Part shown: positions 7,775 to 20,195 of the stretch, piece by piece
Position numbering within the stretch: position 1 is the stretch's first letter
Layout of the letters: every line of letters begins with the position of its first letter
Origin: an uncultured Clostridia bacterium
Lineage (GTDB): Bacteria > Bacillota > Clostridia > Oscillospirales > Acutalibacteraceae
Length of the DNA stretch: 33,561 bases
Assembly: GCA_947589365.1 (NCBI GenBank)
Contig: CANQAJ010000014.1
Coordinates: 1 to 33,561 of the forward strand
Direction of reading: 5' to 3'
The notes under the pieces: generated by a model
Seen by the model: only the letters and a program-made list of their open reading frames with translations
Told to the model about the DNA's origin: nothing
Database searches by the model: none
Program-made: the position numbers and the translations under genes

Positions 7775-9772
7775 GTGTATAAATTGAAAAAAGTAAAAGG
7801 AAACAGGCAAAGCTATATAACGCCCCTGTTTTTGATACTTTCGGTTGCCATGATAATAATGGCGGTTTGTTCCATATGGTGGAATGTATATATATTCATT
7901 GCCGAAGCTTTGATTGCGGCTGCGGCTTTAGCAGCTGTTGTTATAGGAATTGTCAGGCTGAGGAAATATATATGTCATGTTATCGCCGAAGCGGCTTCAA
8001 GCTTAGGAAGTGCGGGAAAGGAAAGAATAAATCAGCTTTCTGTTCCGGCGGCGATAATCGGCAGGAACAATGAGATAGTACTCGTAAATGATCTTTTCAG
8101 AAAGAAAGTATCCGGCGAAAAAAATCCGCTCGGTGATATGATAGAGGATTATCTGACAAATAAAAATCCCGATACAATGTATGAGGATAACGGAACCGAT
8201 ACTTTTATCAATGGTAAATGGTTTATCGTTTTTGCCGCCAGGGCAGGAGAGAGTTCTGTAGTATATTTTGTTGACGATAACACGTATAAAATAAATTCCG
8301 ATGAATATCTTCTTTCACGTCCGGCTGTAGCAATAATTGCATTTGACAATAAGGAAGAGCTTGAACGTGAGGTAGAGGAAGGCGAAGCGAGCCGTATAAC
8401 AGTTCTCGTTGAAAAAGTCATTTCCCGGTGGGTATCAACAACAACGGGCTTCTATAAAAAAATAAGCGGAGGAAGATATCTTTTTATGTTAGAAGAAAGA
8501 TATCTGAAGCAGTTTATAGATGAAAAATTTAAAATACTCGAAGAAATACGTTCTATACAGATAAATGACAGGATGAATGCCACCATTTCCGTAGGTGTGG
8601 GCAGAGGCGGAGCAACAGTCAAGGAATGTGAGTTGTGGTCCAGACAGGCACTTGATATGGCACTCGGAAGAGGCGGAGATCAGGTTGCGGTGAAGAAGAA
8701 CGAATCATACCAGTTTTTCGGAGGCTTGTCAAAGGGAATTGAAAAGCGTGACAAAGTACGCACAAGAGTAATTGCCGCCACGCTTACAAATCATGTTAAT
8801 AACAGCAGCAATGTTGTTATAATGGGACACAGATATTCGGATCTTGACAGCGTTGGTGCCTGTATCGGAATGTGGAGTGCTGTTGTCAAGGGTCTTCATA
8901 GAAATGCATATATAGTCATAGACCGTCAGCAAACGCTTGCAAAGCCGCTTGTGACAAGCTTTGAAAAGGCGGGCTTTGAAAGCATATTCAAATCCGAAGC
9001 GGAAGCACTTAATCTGATAGACGATCATACCCTGCTTATCATAGTTGATACACATTCGCCTAATTTTCTTGAATCGAAGGAGATATATGATCGCTGCGGC
9101 AGGGTGGTTGTAATAGATCACCACAGAATGATGGTAAATCATATAGACAATGCCCTTGTATTTTACCATGAGCCTTATGCATCGTCGGCAAGTGAAATGA
9201 CAGCGGAGCTTGTGCAGTACCTCGGCGATTATTCTCTGAGCAGACTTGAGAGTGAGGCACTTCTTTCGGGAATTATGCTTGACACAAAGAACTTTGTCCT
9301 GCGTACCGGCGTAAGAACCTTTGAAGCGGCAGCCTTTCTCAGAAGCAACGGAGCCGATACGGTTGAAGTTAAGAGGCTTTTCTCCAATTCTATTGATACA
9401 TACAAGGTAAAATATAAGCTTGTCAGTGAGGCTGAAATATTTAATTACTGTGCAATAGCGTGTGCTGACAGCAATACTCCCGATATACGCATAGTATCGG
9501 CTCAGGCGGCTGATGAACTTTTGGGAATAGAAAACGTAAAGGCATCATTTGTAATGTATAAGACAGGCAAGACTGTAAGTATTTCCGCAAGATCACTGGG
9601 AGATCTCAATGTTCAGGTAATTATGGAGGCTCTCGGAGGAGGCGGACATCAGACAATGGCTGCTTGCCAGATTGATAATATAAGTATAGCGGAAGCAAGA
9701 GAAAGACTTCTTTCTATATTAAATGAGCTTGAAATAAACAAAAAAGCCGAGGCACAAATCAATAAGGCATGA
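7775..9772 (+). CDS. gdpP: GdpP-like DHH/DHHA1 phosphodiesterase (probable c-di-AMP phosphodiesterase)
   Basis: N-terminal TM pair, PAS-like and degenerate GGDEF region, then [32 protein letters not shown], and C-terminal [13 protein letters not shown] (DHHA1). Start could be GTG 7775 or TTG 7784. Confidence 0.9.
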   Translation: MYKLKKVKGNRQSYITPLFLILSVAMIIMAVCSIWWNVYIFIAEALIAAAALAAVVIGIVRLRKYICHVIAEAASSLGSAGKERINQLSVPAAIIGRNNEIVLVNDLFRKKVSGEKNPLGDMIEDYLTNKNPDTMYEDNGTDTFINGKWFIVFAARAGESSVVYFVDDNTYKINSDEYLLSRPAVAIIAFDNKEELEREVEEGEASRITVLVEKVISRWVSTTTGFYKKISGGRYLFMLEERYLKQFIDEKFKILEEIRSIQINDRMNATISVGVGRGGATVKECELWSRQALDMALGRGGDQVAVKKNESYQFFGGLSKGIEKRDKVRTRVIAATLTNHVNNSSNVVIMGHRYSDLDSVGACIGMWSAVVKGLHRNAYIVIDRQQTLAKPLVTSFEKAGFESIFKSEAEALNLIDDHTLLIIVDTHSPNFLESKEIYDRCGRVVVIDHHRMMVNHIDNALVFYHEPYASSASEMTAELVQYLGDYSLSRLESEALLSGIMLDTKNFVLRTGVRTFEAAAFLRSNGADTVEVKRLFSNSIDTYKVKYKLVSEAEIFNYCAIACADSNTPDIRIVSAQAADELLGIENVKASFVMYKTGKTVSISARSLGDLNVQVIMEALGGGGHQTMAACQIDNISIAEARERLLSILNELEINKKAEAQINKA

Positions 9773-9824
9773 AATGTGTCTTTTGTGCCTGCACAACAAA
9801 GAAGACAGGAAAGGAAGGCATACA

Positions 9825-10277
9825 ATGAAAGTAATTTTATTGCAGGATGTAAAGGGTTCCGGAAAAAAAGGTGAGCTTGTAAATGTATCGGACGGATACG
9901 GAAGGAATTATCTGTTGCCGCATAAGCTTGCGATTGAGGCTGATGCAAAAGCAATCAATGAGATGAAGAATGCCGAACAGTCCAAGCAGTATAAGATCGA
10001 GCAGGAAAAGGCGAAAGCCGTAAGTAATGCCGCCAAGCTCAACGATCAGACCCTGACAATAATAGGAAAAGCGGGAAAGGGCGGCAAGCTTTTCGGTTCG
10101 GTGACGAGCAAGGAGATAGCCGCCGAGCTTGGAAAAAAATTCGGTATTGATATTGACAAGAGAAAAGTAGTCCTTGAAAGTGATATAAAGACCTTTGGTA
10201 CTTACAGCTGTGAGGTAAAGCTTTATACGGGTATTTCCGCAAAGCTTAAGATTATGGTTACCGAGCCTGAGAAATAA
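9825..10277 (+). CDS. rplI: 50S ribosomal protein L9
   Basis: [36 protein letters not shown]; start moved to ATG 9825 behind gaaagg/aaggaagg, inside the ORF-track call. Confidence 0.97.
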   Translation: MKVILLQDVKGSGKKGELVNVSDGYGRNYLLPHKLAIEADAKAINEMKNAEQSKQYKIEQEKAKAVSNAAKLNDQTLTIIGKAGKGGKLFGSVTSKEIAAELGKKFGIDIDKRKVVLESDIKTFGTYSCEVKLYTGISAKLKIMVTEPEK

Positions 10278-10311
10278 AAAGAAGCCGTTTAGTTATCTTT
10301 TCTTTAAATTT

Positions 10312-10330
10312 TCGCCGCCCGAGGCGGCGA
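10312..10330 (+). terminator. hairpin between rplI and dnaB (attenuator or terminator-like)
   Basis: TCGCCGCC-CGA-GGCGGCGA perfect 8-bp stem; downstream cagttttctg is a weak T-tract. Confidence 0.5.
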
Positions 10331-10362
10331 CAGTTTTCTGATATAGGGAAGCGGGTGATATA

Positions 10363-11748
10363 ATGAGTGATGAAAGGCTGCCTGTAGTGTCTATGGACGG
10401 TTTTAATTTACCATACAGTACAGAAGCCGAGCAGGCAATATTGGGTTCGGTTCTGCTTGATTCTGATACACTGAATGAAATAATGGCAATGATACCGTCG
10501 GCAGATTATTTTTATCTGTCAAATCATAAAATGATTTACACAACAATGCTTGAATTGTTTACATTGGGAAAATCCGTTGATTTCATTACAATATACGAAA
10601 AACTTCAGGGAAGTAAAAATATTGATGAAGGAACACTGAAAAGCTACCTTGTACAGCTTGCGGAAATTGTGCCATCTACATCAAGAATAAAGGATTACTG
10701 CGATATAGTAAAGGAAAAATATCTGCTGAGGACTCTCATAATTTCCTCCCGTGAAATAATAGAGGATGCGGTATCCCCGGATAATGATGATGCAATGAGC
10801 ATTATTGAATCCGCAGAGCAAAGAATACTTGATATTCGTGATGATAAAAGTGTAGACGGTCTTGAACGTATCGACACAGTAATATACAGGACATTTGTAA
10901 ATCTTGATAATCTTAACTCACCGGATAATGAGGAATACAGAGGCTTACCGACAGGAATTTCGGCACTTGATAATACAATAACCGGACTTAACCGTTCGGA
11001 TCTTATTCTGCTTGCCGCACGTCCCGGTATGGGTAAAACGAGCTTCGCACTGAATATAGCACGTCATGTTGCGGTAAAGGCAAAAAAAAGAGTTGCATTT
11101 TTCTCGCTTGAAATGCCAAAGGAACAGCTTGCCTCACGTCTGCTGTCCACGGAAGGACTTGTGTCCGGAACAAAATTCCGCACAGGAAAGCTTGACAACG
11201 ACGAATGGACACGCCTTATAGAAGCGGGGGATATACTGAGTAAAACCAATATATATCTTGACGATACATCGGATATAACGGTACCGGCGATAAAGGCGAA
11301 AATCAGACGCCTGAAGGGTGGAATAGACCTGATAATAATTGATTATCTACAGCTTATGTCGTCATCGAGGAGAATTGACAACCGTGTTCAGGAAATTTCG
11401 GAAATAACCAGAAGCCTGAAGATTATGGCAAAGGAATTTAATGTACCCGTAATAACACTTTCTCAGCTTTCACGTGCAAGTGAAAAGCGTACGGAGCATG
11501 AGCCGCAGCTGTCGGACCTGCGTGATTCGGGTTCTATAGAACAGGATGCGGATATTGTTCTTTTTCTGTACAGAGAGGGATATTACCAGAGTACGAAAGC
11601 AAGCGGTGCAAATGCGGATAATGCCGATCTGAACAGCGGTCAGTGCATTGTGGCAAAAAATCGACATGGTGAAACACGTTCCGTGCCTCTGCATTGGCAG
11701 GGAGAATTCATGCGTTTCACATCACAGGAGCTTAGTCGTGGAGAATAA
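10363..11748 (+). CDS. dnaB: replicative DNA helicase DnaB
   Basis: LPYSTEAEQAILGSVLLD, ARPGMGKTSFALNIARHVA (Walker A), IDLIIIDYLQLMSS (Walker B), QLSRASEKR...SDLRDSGSIEQDADIVLFLYRE. Confidence 0.97.
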   Translation: MSDERLPVVSMDGFNLPYSTEAEQAILGSVLLDSDTLNEIMAMIPSADYFYLSNHKMIYTTMLELFTLGKSVDFITIYEKLQGSKNIDEGTLKSYLVQLAEIVPSTSRIKDYCDIVKEKYLLRTLIISSREIIEDAVSPDNDDAMSIIESAEQRILDIRDDKSVDGLERIDTVIYRTFVNLDNLNSPDNEEYRGLPTGISALDNTITGLNRSDLILLAARPGMGKTSFALNIARHVAVKAKKRVAFFSLEMPKEQLASRLLSTEGLVSGTKFRTGKLDNDEWTRLIEAGDILSKTNIYLDDTSDITVPAIKAKIRRLKGGIDLIIIDYLQLMSSSRRIDNRVQEISEITRSLKIMAKEFNVPVITLSQLSRASEKRTEHEPQLSDLRDSGSIEQDADIVLFLYREGYYQSTKASGANADNADLNSGQCIVAKNRHGETRSVPLHWQGEFMRFTSQELSRGE

Positions 11749-13114
11749 AGCATTAAAAACAGTTGAAAAATATAATATGCTCAGTCCCGGTGATACTGTG
11801 ATAGTAGGATTATCAGGCGGTGCCGATTCCTGTGCGTTGTTTTATTTTTTACTTTCATTAAGGGAAAAGCTTAATCTGAATATTATAGCCTGTCACGTCA
11901 ATCATATGTTAAGAGGTGAGGAGTCGGACAGGGATGAAGCTTTTGTGAGAAAACTCTGTGAGGATAATTCGGTTGAGTTCAGACTTCACAGAGCGGATGT
12001 AGGCAAAAGAGCAAAGGAGCTTAAGGAGAGTACCGAAAAATGCGGACGTGATATCCGATATGCATTTTTTGAAAAAACAGCAGAGGAATTTAACGGAAAA
12101 ACAGCGACGGCACATACTGCCTCCGACAATGCGGAAACGGTGCTTTTCAATATGACAAGAGGCTGCGGAATAAGAGGATTATGCGGTATTCCTCCGGTCA
12201 GAGGAAATATAATCCGACCGCTTATTGAGGTAACGAGATCCGAAATTGAGGAATATTGCAGTGAGCATGGGTATAAGTATATAACCGACAGCAGCAATCT
12301 GACAAGGGAATATACAAGAAATAAGCTGCGGCTTGATGTTGTGCCTGTACTAAAGGAAATAAATCCGTCGTTTGAGGAAAATATTATTAAACTTACTCAA
12401 AGAATGAAGTGTAATGCGGAGTACCTTTACACATCAGCAAAGAGAATCCTCGATATTGCGTATACAGATAAAGGGTATAAAGCTAAAGTACTTTACGATA
12501 GTGAGGATGCCGTATTTGCAGAGATTATAGCAATACTGACAAAGAAATTTGATATCATACCCGAAGAAAAGCATATAAGTCTTATAAGAAAAATTTGCGG
12601 GAGTTCGGGAGCTGTGGAAATAAAAAGTAAAATTTATGCAGTTTCAAATCAGGGATTTCTGAGAATAATAAAAAAGTCGGATGATATTTCGCGGGAAGAG
12701 GTTCCTTATACCGGTCAGAGTATGATTGTAATTAACGATAAAAAATTCAAACTTTCGGTATTAAATATAGATGAATTTTACAAGTGTCGGAAAAATAACA
12801 AATTTTTATTTAATTATTGCCTTGATTATGATACAATAACTATGTCGGAAATATTTCGGTTCAGGAAAAGCGGAGATAGTTTCAAGCTTCCGAAAAGAAA
12901 TATAACCAAATCACTGAAAAGACTTTTCAGTGAGCTTAAGATACCGAGAGATGAGCGGGATAAAATTCTTGTCCTTGCTGACGGAAGCGAGATACTCTGG
13001 ATAGAGGGAATAGGAGCAGCGGAGTGCTGTGCCGTAAAAACAGGTTCGGAAAGGGTACTCGTGATACAGCCGGATGATTTTGACTTTTCGGAAAGGACTT
13101 TAAGTCATGTATGA
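11738..13114 (+). CDS. tilS: tRNA(Ile)-lysidine synthase TilS (GTG start)
   Basis: VIVGLSGGADSCALFYFLLSL (PP-loop), ACHVNHMLRGEESDRDEAFV; GTG at 11738 with upstream aggag; overlaps the dnaB 3' end by 11 nt. The upstream part of the ORF-track call is out-of-frame dnaB sequence. Confidence 0.95.
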   Translation: MENKALKTVEKYNMLSPGDTVIVGLSGGADSCALFYFLLSLREKLNLNIIACHVNHMLRGEESDRDEAFVRKLCEDNSVEFRLHRADVGKRAKELKESTEKCGRDIRYAFFEKTAEEFNGKTATAHTASDNAETVLFNMTRGCGIRGLCGIPPVRGNIIRPLIEVTRSEIEEYCSEHGYKYITDSSNLTREYTRNKLRLDVVPVLKEINPSFEENIIKLTQRMKCNAEYLYTSAKRILDIAYTDKGYKAKVLYDSEDAVFAEIIAILTKKFDIIPEEKHISLIRKICGSSGAVEIKSKIYAVSNQGFLRIIKKSDDISREEVPYTGQSMIVINDKKFKLSVLNIDEFYKCRKNNKFLFNYCLDYDTITMSEIFRFRKSGDSFKLPKRNITKSLKRLFSELKIPRDERDKILVLADGSEILWIEGIGAAECCAVKTGSERVLVIQPDDFDFSERTLSHV

Positions 13115-13643
13115 AGATATAGAGGAAATTCTTTTCAATGAGGAAGAAATATCCCGGGCAACGGATGAAATAGCTTTTCGGATAAACCGGGATTATGTGG
13201 GAAAGAATCCGGTTATCATAGGTGTGCTGAAGGGGAGCTTTATATTTCTTGCAGACCTTGTACGCAGATTGGACATTGACTTTACCGTTGATTTTATCAA
13301 AGCCTCAAGCTACGGTGATAAAACAAGATCGACGGGCAATGTGGATATAAAGTATCATATTTCCGCCGATATCGGGAACAGGGATGTCATTGTTGTTGAG
13401 GATATACTCGACACGGGATATACACTCTCGTACATAACCGAATATCTCAGAGGTTTTTCTCCTCACTCGATAAGAATATGCACATTATTTGATAAACCGG
13501 GCAGAAGGGTCGTCCCGATAAAGCCTGATTATACGGGCTTTGTCACAGATGATTTGTTTATAGTCGGCTACGGTCTTGATTATAATGAAAAATACAGAGG
13601 TATGCCCTGCGTGGGTGTTCCGAAAACGCAATCAAAAAAATAA
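13107..13643 (+). CDS. hpt: hypoxanthine phosphoribosyltransferase
   Basis: VIIGVLKGSFIFLADLVRRLDIDFTVDFIKASSYG and PRPP motif VIVVEDILDTGYTL; overlaps the tilS stop. Confidence 0.96.
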   Translation: MYEDIEEILFNEEEISRATDEIAFRINRDYVGKNPVIIGVLKGSFIFLADLVRRLDIDFTVDFIKASSYGDKTRSTGNVDIKYHISADIGNRDVIVVEDILDTGYTLSYITEYLRGFSPHSIRICTLFDKPGRRVVPIKPDYTGFVTDDLFIVGYGLDYNEKYRGMPCVGVPKTQSKK

Positions 13644-13658
13644 AGGAGTGACAATTCA

Positions 13659-15551
13659 TTGGACAACAAGAAAACGATCAGAAACCTGTTGATTTACCTC
13701 GGAATACCGATAATACTTATCATTATTTTTTCTGTATTCTTTTCAATGCAGAGGCCTGATGACAGAAGTACATCGGAGATTATTTATCTTTTCAAGGATA
13801 ATAAGGTCAAGGAGTATTCACTTGACTTCGGAACGGGCAGTCTTGAGCTCGTCAAAACAGACGGCAAAAAAATAGAGACTTCCGTTGCGAGTGTAGCACT
13901 TTTCCTTGATGCGGTCGATCCGTATGTAGAAGCCTACAATGAAGAAAATGCGGATAGTCCCATGAAATTTACATGGAAACCGGCTGCGGATAATTCGTTC
14001 TGGATAAATATACTTCCCAACATCATACTGATGGTATTGTTTATAGTCGTATGGCTGTTTTTAATGAAGCGACTGTCAAACGGTATGGGAGATGCAGGTA
14101 AGTCCTTCACTTTCGGCAAAGCAAAGATAAAAAGTGTAAATGATGAAAAGAGAAAAACAACCTTTGCGGATGTTGCAGGTGCGGACGAGGAAAAGGAAGA
14201 ACTCAGAGAGATTGTTGAATTTCTCAAGGATCCGAAAAAATATAACGAGCTTGGTGCGAGAATACCAAAGGGCGTATTGCTTGTAGGCCCTCCGGGCACA
14301 GGTAAAACACTTCTTGCGAGAGCTGTTGCAGGTGAAGCAGGGGTACAGTTTTTCTCGATTTCAGGTTCCGACTTTGTGGAAATGTTTGTCGGTGTCGGTG
14401 CATCAAGAGTAAGGGATCTTTTCGAGCAGGCACATAAAAGCTCGCCGTGTATTATATTCATTGATGAGATTGACGCTGTCGGCAGACAGAGAGGTGCAGG
14501 TCTCGGCGGCGGACATGACGAGCGTGAGCAGACACTTAACCAGCTGCTTGTTGAAATGGACGGCTTCGGGGCAAACGAGGGCGTAATAATGATTGCGGCA
14601 ACAAACCGTCCCGATATACTTGATCCGGCACTTATGCGTCCGGGAAGATTTGACAGACAGGTTATAGTAGGCAGACCCGATATCAAGGGCAGAGAAGAAA
14701 TTCTTAAGGTTCATGCAAAGGGTAAGCCGTTTGCTCCGGATGTAAACCTGAGAACGATTGCAAAATCCACGGCAGGTTTTACGGGTGCTGATCTTGAAAA
14801 TCTACTCAACGAGGCTGCACTGCTTGCGGCAAGAAGAAATCTCAGGGCTATAACAATGACAGAGGTTGAGGAAGCAACGATAAAGGTAGTTGTAGGTGCG
14901 GAGAAAAAGTCAAGAGTTATGTCCGATAAGGAGAAAAAGCTTACTGCTTACCACGAAGCGGGTCATGCTATTGCGACATATTTCTGCACAACCCAGGATC
15001 CCGTCCATCAGATATCAATCATTCCGAGAGGTATGGCGGGCGGCTTTACAATGTCACTTCCGTCTGAGGACAGGAGTTATCGTTCCAAAAATGAGATGCT
15101 CGAAGAAATAGTCGTGCTTCTCGGCGGTCGTGTTGCCGAAGCTTTGATACTCGGAGATATATCGACAGGTGCATCGAACGATATTGAAAGGGCAACGAAC
15201 CTTGTATTCTCAATGATTACAAAATACGGTATGAGTGAAAAGCTCGGACCTATAACCTTTGGTTCATCCGACGGTGAGGTGTTCCTCGGCAAGGAATTCG
15301 GGCATAATAAGACTTATTCCGAGGAAACCGCAGCTAAGATAGACGAGGAAATAAACAGATATATTACCGATGGTTACAATAAGACAGAGGAAATTCTGAA
15401 AGACCATACTCCCGAGCTTCATAGGGTTGCACAGTTCCTGTTTGAGCATGAGAAGATGACAGGAGAACAGTTTATATGTGCAATGGAGGGTAAGGAAATT
15501 CCTGTTGAGTCTGTTGACGATGAAGATGAACCATTAAATTTGAATAAATAA
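13659..15551 (+). CDS. ftsH: ATP-dependent zinc metalloprotease FtsH (TTG start)
   Basis: [31 protein letters not shown] region ([22 protein letters not shown]), HEAGHA zinc motif; two N-terminal TM segments. Confidence 0.98.
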   Translation: MDNKKTIRNLLIYLGIPIILIIIFSVFFSMQRPDDRSTSEIIYLFKDNKVKEYSLDFGTGSLELVKTDGKKIETSVASVALFLDAVDPYVEAYNEENADSPMKFTWKPAADNSFWINILPNIILMVLFIVVWLFLMKRLSNGMGDAGKSFTFGKAKIKSVNDEKRKTTFADVAGADEEKEELREIVEFLKDPKKYNELGARIPKGVLLVGPPGTGKTLLARAVAGEAGVQFFSISGSDFVEMFVGVGASRVRDLFEQAHKSSPCIIFIDEIDAVGRQRGAGLGGGHDEREQTLNQLLVEMDGFGANEGVIMIAATNRPDILDPALMRPGRFDRQVIVGRPDIKGREEILKVHAKGKPFAPDVNLRTIAKSTAGFTGADLENLLNEAALLAARRNLRAITMTEVEEATIKVVVGAEKKSRVMSDKEKKLTAYHEAGHAIATYFCTTQDPVHQISIIPRGMAGGFTMSLPSEDRSYRSKNEMLEEIVVLLGGRVAEALILGDISTGASNDIERATNLVFSMITKYGMSEKLGPITFGSSDGEVFLGKEFGHNKTYSEETAAKIDEEINRYITDGYNKTEEILKDHTPELHRVAQFLFEHEKMTGEQFICAMEGKEIPVESVDDEDEPLNLNK

Positions 15552-15659
15552 AATAATAATATTTAAAACTGTATAAGGAGTGCGATACGGCACTCCTTAT
15601 GTTCATTAAGTTTGAGAAATTTAAAAATGATGTTGATTGAATTTTCGGAGGAAAATATA

Positions 15660-18482
15660 ATGTCATTCAAAAAAATTGTTGTAAAAGGTGCCCGAGAGCA
15701 TAACCTTAAAAATATAAATGTAGATATTCCCCGTGACGAGCTTGTTGTACTTACGGGACTTTCGGGTTCGGGAAAATCATCACTTGCCTTTGATACGCTT
15801 TATGCAGAGGGTCAGAGAAGATATGTAGAATCGCTTTCGTCATATGCAAGGATGTTTTTGGGTCAGATGGATAAGCCTGATGTTGACAGCATAGACGGAC
15901 TTTCACCCGCAATATCAATAGACCAGAAAACCACATCGAAAAATCCACGCTCAACGGTAGGAACGGTTACGGAAATATATGATTATCTCCGACTCATGTA
16001 TGCAAGAATAGGAATACCGCACTGTCCGGTATGCGGCAGGGAAATAAAACAGCAGACAATAGACCAGATTGTTGATAAGGTAATGGAGCTGCCGGAGGGG
16101 ACAAAAATTCAGGTCATGGCTCCTGTTGTAAAAGCTAAAAAAGGTCAGCACCAAAAGGAGCTTGAATCCGCCGCAAAAAGCGGTTTTGTACGTGTGAGAA
16201 TAGACGGAATTATCTATGACCTTGCGGAAAAAATAAGTCTTGAAAAAAATAAAAAGCATAACATAGATATAGTGGTTGACAGACTTGTCATAAAGAACGA
16301 GATACGCTCACGACTCACAGATTCCATTGAAACGGCTTCTAAGCTTGCCGGGGGACTTACTGTGGTTGCGGTAAATGGAGGGGAGGATATATTATTCTCT
16401 CAGAATTATGCCTGCCCCGAGCACGGAGTAAGTATAGATGAGCTTAGTCCGAGGATGTTTTCTTTCAATAACCCATACGGTGCGTGTAAAAAGTGTACGG
16501 GTCTTGGTGTATTTATGAAAATAGATATAGACAGGATAATTCCCGATATGACAAAATCCATCCGACAGGGCGGAATAAAGGGAAGCGGTTGGGCAATGGA
16601 GGGAAGCACCATTGCAACAATGTATTTTGAGGCTTTGGCGAAGAAATATAATTTTTCACTTGATGCACCGCTTAATACTCTTTCCGGGGAAATAATAGAT
16701 ATACTTTTATACGGAACAAGAGGGGAGAAAATTACTGTATATCGGAAAAACGAATACGGAAGCGGAACATATCAGACGGAATTCGAGGGTATCATAAACA
16801 ATCTTGAAAGACGTTTCAAGGAAACACAAAGTGCTTGGATAAAAGCAGAAATTGAAAGCTATATGTCGGCAGTACCGTGTGATGCCTGTAAAGGTAAAAG
16901 ACTTTCTCCGGAAAGTCTTGCCGTAACTGTAGGCGGATTAAACATAAGTGAGTTTTGTGATATGTCTGTAGAAATGGCATTGGAGTTTGTAAAGGAATCT
17001 AACCTTACAGACAGAGAAAAGCTAATTGCAAAGGCAATTACAAAGGAGATAGACAGCCGGCTCAATTTTCTTAACAGTGTCGGTCTTTCATATCTTACAC
17101 TTTCACGCTCGGCAGGAACATTGTCAGGCGGCGAAAGTCAGAGGATAAGGCTTGCAACACAGATTGGCTCATCACTTTCGGGTGTCTTGTATATACTTGA
17201 CGAACCAAGTATAGGTCTTCACCAGCGTGATAATGATAAGCTTATCGGAACACTTAAGAATCTGCGTGATCTCGGAAATACGGTTATAGTGGTTGAGCAT
17301 GATGAGGATACGATGTATGCAGCCGACCACATTATAGATATAGGACCGGGAGCCGGTATTCACGGCGGGGAGCTTGTATGTGCGGGAACGGTTGAAGAAA
17401 TAAAAAAATGCGAAAAATCCGTTACAGGACAATATCTCAGCGGCAAAAAATTTATACCCGTTCCAAAGGAAAGAAGAAAGGGTAACGGACATAAGCTTAA
17501 AGTAATAGGAGCTTATCAGAATAATCTGAAAAAGATAGATGTGGAATTTCCGCTCGGGAAGTTTATATGTGTAACCGGTGTTTCGGGTTCGGGAAAATCC
17601 TCTCTTGTAAATGAGATATTATACAGACAGCTTGCATCGGAGCTGAATAAAGCACGACCCGTACCGGTATGCTGTAAAAAAATAACGGGAGCGGAAAATC
17701 TCGATAAGGTGATAGATATAAACCAGTCCCCCATAGGCAGGACACCACGCTCGAACCCGGCTACCTATACGGGGGTATTTACCGATATACGGGAGCTTTT
17801 CGCACAAACCAATGAGGCTAAAATGAGGGGATTTACATCGAGCAGATTTTCCTTCAATGTCAAGGGCGGAAGATGCGAGGCGTGTCAGGGAGATGGTATA
17901 ATCAAGATAGAAATGCACTTTCTGCCCGACGTATATGTACCGTGTGAGGTTTGCGGAGGAAAACGCTACAGCAGAGAAACTCTTGAAGTAAAATATAAGG
18001 GTAAATCAATATACGATGTTCTTGAAATGACAGTTGAGGAAGGCTGTATATTCTTTGAAAATATACCGCGTATATATAACAAATTGAAGACACTTAAGGA
18101 TGTAGGACTCGGTTATATAAAGATAGGTCAGCCTTCAACAACACTTTCGGGCGGTGAGGCACAGAGAATAAAGCTTGCCTCGGAGCTTTCAAAACGCTCC
18201 ACGGGAAAGACAATATATATACTTGACGAGCCCACGACCGGACTTCATATTGCGGATGTGCATAAGCTTATAGAGGTTTTACAAAAATTCGTAGACGGAG
18301 GAAATACCGTTGTTGTTATAGAACATAATCTTGATCTTATAAAAACAGCAGATTATATAATAGATCTCGGTCCCGAGGGCGGAGACGGAGGAGGCACAGT
18401 GATTGCCTGCGGAACCCCTGAGGAAATAGCAAATTGTCCGGAGTCATACACCGGGATTTATCTGAAAAAGTATCTTCATTGA
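15660..18482 (+). CDS. uvrA: excinuclease ABC subunit UvrA
   Basis: [65 protein letters not shown], CxxC zinc motifs, two ABC signatures ([24 protein letters not shown]). ATG 15660 behind cggaggaaaatata. Confidence 0.98.
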   Translation: MSFKKIVVKGAREHNLKNINVDIPRDELVVLTGLSGSGKSSLAFDTLYAEGQRRYVESLSSYARMFLGQMDKPDVDSIDGLSPAISIDQKTTSKNPRSTVGTVTEIYDYLRLMYARIGIPHCPVCGREIKQQTIDQIVDKVMELPEGTKIQVMAPVVKAKKGQHQKELESAAKSGFVRVRIDGIIYDLAEKISLEKNKKHNIDIVVDRLVIKNEIRSRLTDSIETASKLAGGLTVVAVNGGEDILFSQNYACPEHGVSIDELSPRMFSFNNPYGACKKCTGLGVFMKIDIDRIIPDMTKSIRQGGIKGSGWAMEGSTIATMYFEALAKKYNFSLDAPLNTLSGEIIDILLYGTRGEKITVYRKNEYGSGTYQTEFEGIINNLERRFKETQSAWIKAEIESYMSAVPCDACKGKRLSPESLAVTVGGLNISEFCDMSVEMALEFVKESNLTDREKLIAKAITKEIDSRLNFLNSVGLSYLTLSRSAGTLSGGESQRIRLATQIGSSLSGVLYILDEPSIGLHQRDNDKLIGTLKNLRDLGNTVIVVEHDEDTMYAADHIIDIGPGAGIHGGELVCAGTVEEIKKCEKSVTGQYLSGKKFIPVPKERRKGNGHKLKVIGAYQNNLKKIDVEFPLGKFICVTGVSGSGKSSLVNEILYRQLASELNKARPVPVCCKKITGAENLDKVIDINQSPIGRTPRSNPATYTGVFTDIRELFAQTNEAKMRGFTSSRFSFNVKGGRCEACQGDGIIKIEMHFLPDVYVPCEVCGGKRYSRETLEVKYKGKSIYDVLEMTVEEGCIFFENIPRIYNKLKTLKDVGLGYIKIGQPSTTLSGGEAQRIKLASELSKRSTGKTIYILDEPTTGLHIADVHKLIEVLQKFVDGGNTVVVIEHNLDLIKTADYIIDLGPEGGDGGGTVIACGTPEEIANCPESYTGIYLKKYLH

Positions 18483-18534
18483 ATCCGTCGGAATTAAACC
18501 TCTGCGGTCAGCAGACTTGTAACGGGGTGGTAGG

Positions 18535-19419
18535 TTGTTCGGATATTTACAGGTAAACAGGGATGAATTAAAAATAAAGGATTACAGACTTTATAAAAGT
18601 GTTTATTGCGGTTTGTGTAAACAAATGGGAAAGGATTACGGCATAGGGGCAAGGATGACACTCAGCTATGACTGTACTGTACTCGCCTTGCTTTATATGT
18701 CGCTTAATTCCGAAAGCTGTACGGTAGTCGGGAAGAGATGTATTGTCAATCCGCTGAAAAAATGCGAATTTTGCAATTGCGATGGTGAAGCACTGAGATT
18801 TGCCGGTGCCGTATCGGTGATAATGAGCTATAATAAGATTGAGGATACAATAAAAGACAGTAAGGCATGGAGGAAGCTTGCGGCCCGAGCAGTGAAAATA
18901 TTTTTTGGAAGGAATTACCGTAAGGCGGCGAGGGCATATCCGAAGGCAGCAGCACTTACAGAACAGATGATGAGAAAACAGACCGCCGCAGAGAATAGCC
19001 GGTCGGATATTGACACGGCGGCAGAGCCGACTGCCGGGCTTATATCGGAGCTTTGTACGATGCTTTATCCGAAAGGATATAATACCCATGCTGCGGGGAT
19101 TTTCGGTTATTATGTCGGAAGATGGATTTATCTTATGGATGCCGCCGATGATTTGGAAAAGGATATTAAATCAGGTGCATTTAATCCTTTTAAAGCACAT
19201 TATAACGGAAATATGAACGAAACCATGAGATATTGTAATGAGGTTTTGAATATGACGGCGGCACAAATAACAATGGCTTATGATCTTCTTGATGTCGGCT
19301 CATATAAGAGTATACTTGATAATATAATATATGACGGAATTCCGGAAAGGCAGAGGAATTGCCTTTTTGATAAATATAATAAAAGGACTGCCGAAGCTCA
19401 TGAGAATGGCAGTATATAA
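18535..19419 (+). CDS. DUF5685-like cysteine-containing protein (TTG start)
   Basis: MFGYLQVNRDELKIKDYRLYKSVYCGLCKQMGKDYGIGARMTLSYDCTVLALLYMSL ... GKRCIVNPLKKCEFC pattern recalled for DUF5685; upstream ggggtgg. Confidence 0.7.
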   Translation: MFGYLQVNRDELKIKDYRLYKSVYCGLCKQMGKDYGIGARMTLSYDCTVLALLYMSLNSESCTVVGKRCIVNPLKKCEFCNCDGEALRFAGAVSVIMSYNKIEDTIKDSKAWRKLAARAVKIFFGRNYRKAARAYPKAAALTEQMMRKQTAAENSRSDIDTAAEPTAGLISELCTMLYPKGYNTHAAGIFGYYVGRWIYLMDAADDLEKDIKSGAFNPFKAHYNGNMNETMRYCNEVLNMTAAQITMAYDLLDVGSYKSILDNIIYDGIPERQRNCLFDKYNKRTAEAHENGSI

Positions 19420-19457
19420 TCTGTCGGGGATTTTTCTATCGGGAGTGAAGATAACAA

Positions 19458-20087
19458 ATGAATGACCCATATAGGACAATCGGTGTTTCAAGGAATGCGG
19501 ATGAAGATGAAATAAAGAGGACTTACAGAAAACTTGTAAAAAAGTATCATCCTGACAGGTATCAGAACAGTTCACTCGCCAATGAAGCAACGGAAAAGAT
19601 GAAAGAGATAAACCGTGCTTATGATGCGATAATGAAAGAAAAGCATGAACAAACCTCATATGTAAGGGATGGTTACGCATATGATAAAAGAAGTGAAAAT
19701 TGCAAGGATGAGAATACATATGAAGATGCGGAAATCTCAGTATATCAGCAGGTCAGGCTTCTGATAAAGAAATTTGCCTTTACGGAAGCGGAGAATATTC
19801 TCGGCAAAATACCGCCGACAGAGCGTTTAGCGGAATGGTACTATCTTATGGGCTTGATTTCATATAACAAAGGCAGACTTGAGGATGCGAATAATTATAT
19901 AGAAACGGCATATTCAATGGATTCCTCAAATACGGAGTATTACCGTACCTACACGGCAATAAAGAACCAACGCAGCGGAACGGGAAAACATACCTCGGGA
20001 TACGGATGCGGTGATTGCTTCGGAACCTGCGATTGTTGGCACGGGTGTTGTGACGTTGTATCCGATTGTATGAGATATCGGAGGTAA
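19458..20087 (+). CDS. J-domain (DnaJ-like) protein with TPR-like middle and Cys-rich C-terminus
   Basis: NDPYRTIGVSRNADEDEIKRTYRKLVKKYHPDRYQN (HPD motif); C-terminal CGDCFGTCDCWHGCCDVVSDC. Confidence 0.9.
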   Translation: MNDPYRTIGVSRNADEDEIKRTYRKLVKKYHPDRYQNSSLANEATEKMKEINRAYDAIMKEKHEQTSYVRDGYAYDKRSENCKDENTYEDAEISVYQQVRLLIKKFAFTEAENILGKIPPTERLAEWYYLMGLISYNKGRLEDANNYIETAYSMDSSNTEYYRTYTAIKNQRSGTGKHTSGYGCGDCFGTCDCWHGCCDVVSDCMRYRR

Positions 20088-20195
20088 TTTTTTAAAATTA
20101 TAATTAACCGTACGATATTTTTATAATAATAATATTTATTTTTCCTTTTATGAATATCTTATAATTTCAGGTTATATTTTTATATAATTTATTTA

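Noticed and set aside
13934-14686. 250-aa minus-strand ORF opposite ftsH
   Set aside because: Ser/Pro-rich shadow of the ftsH frame.
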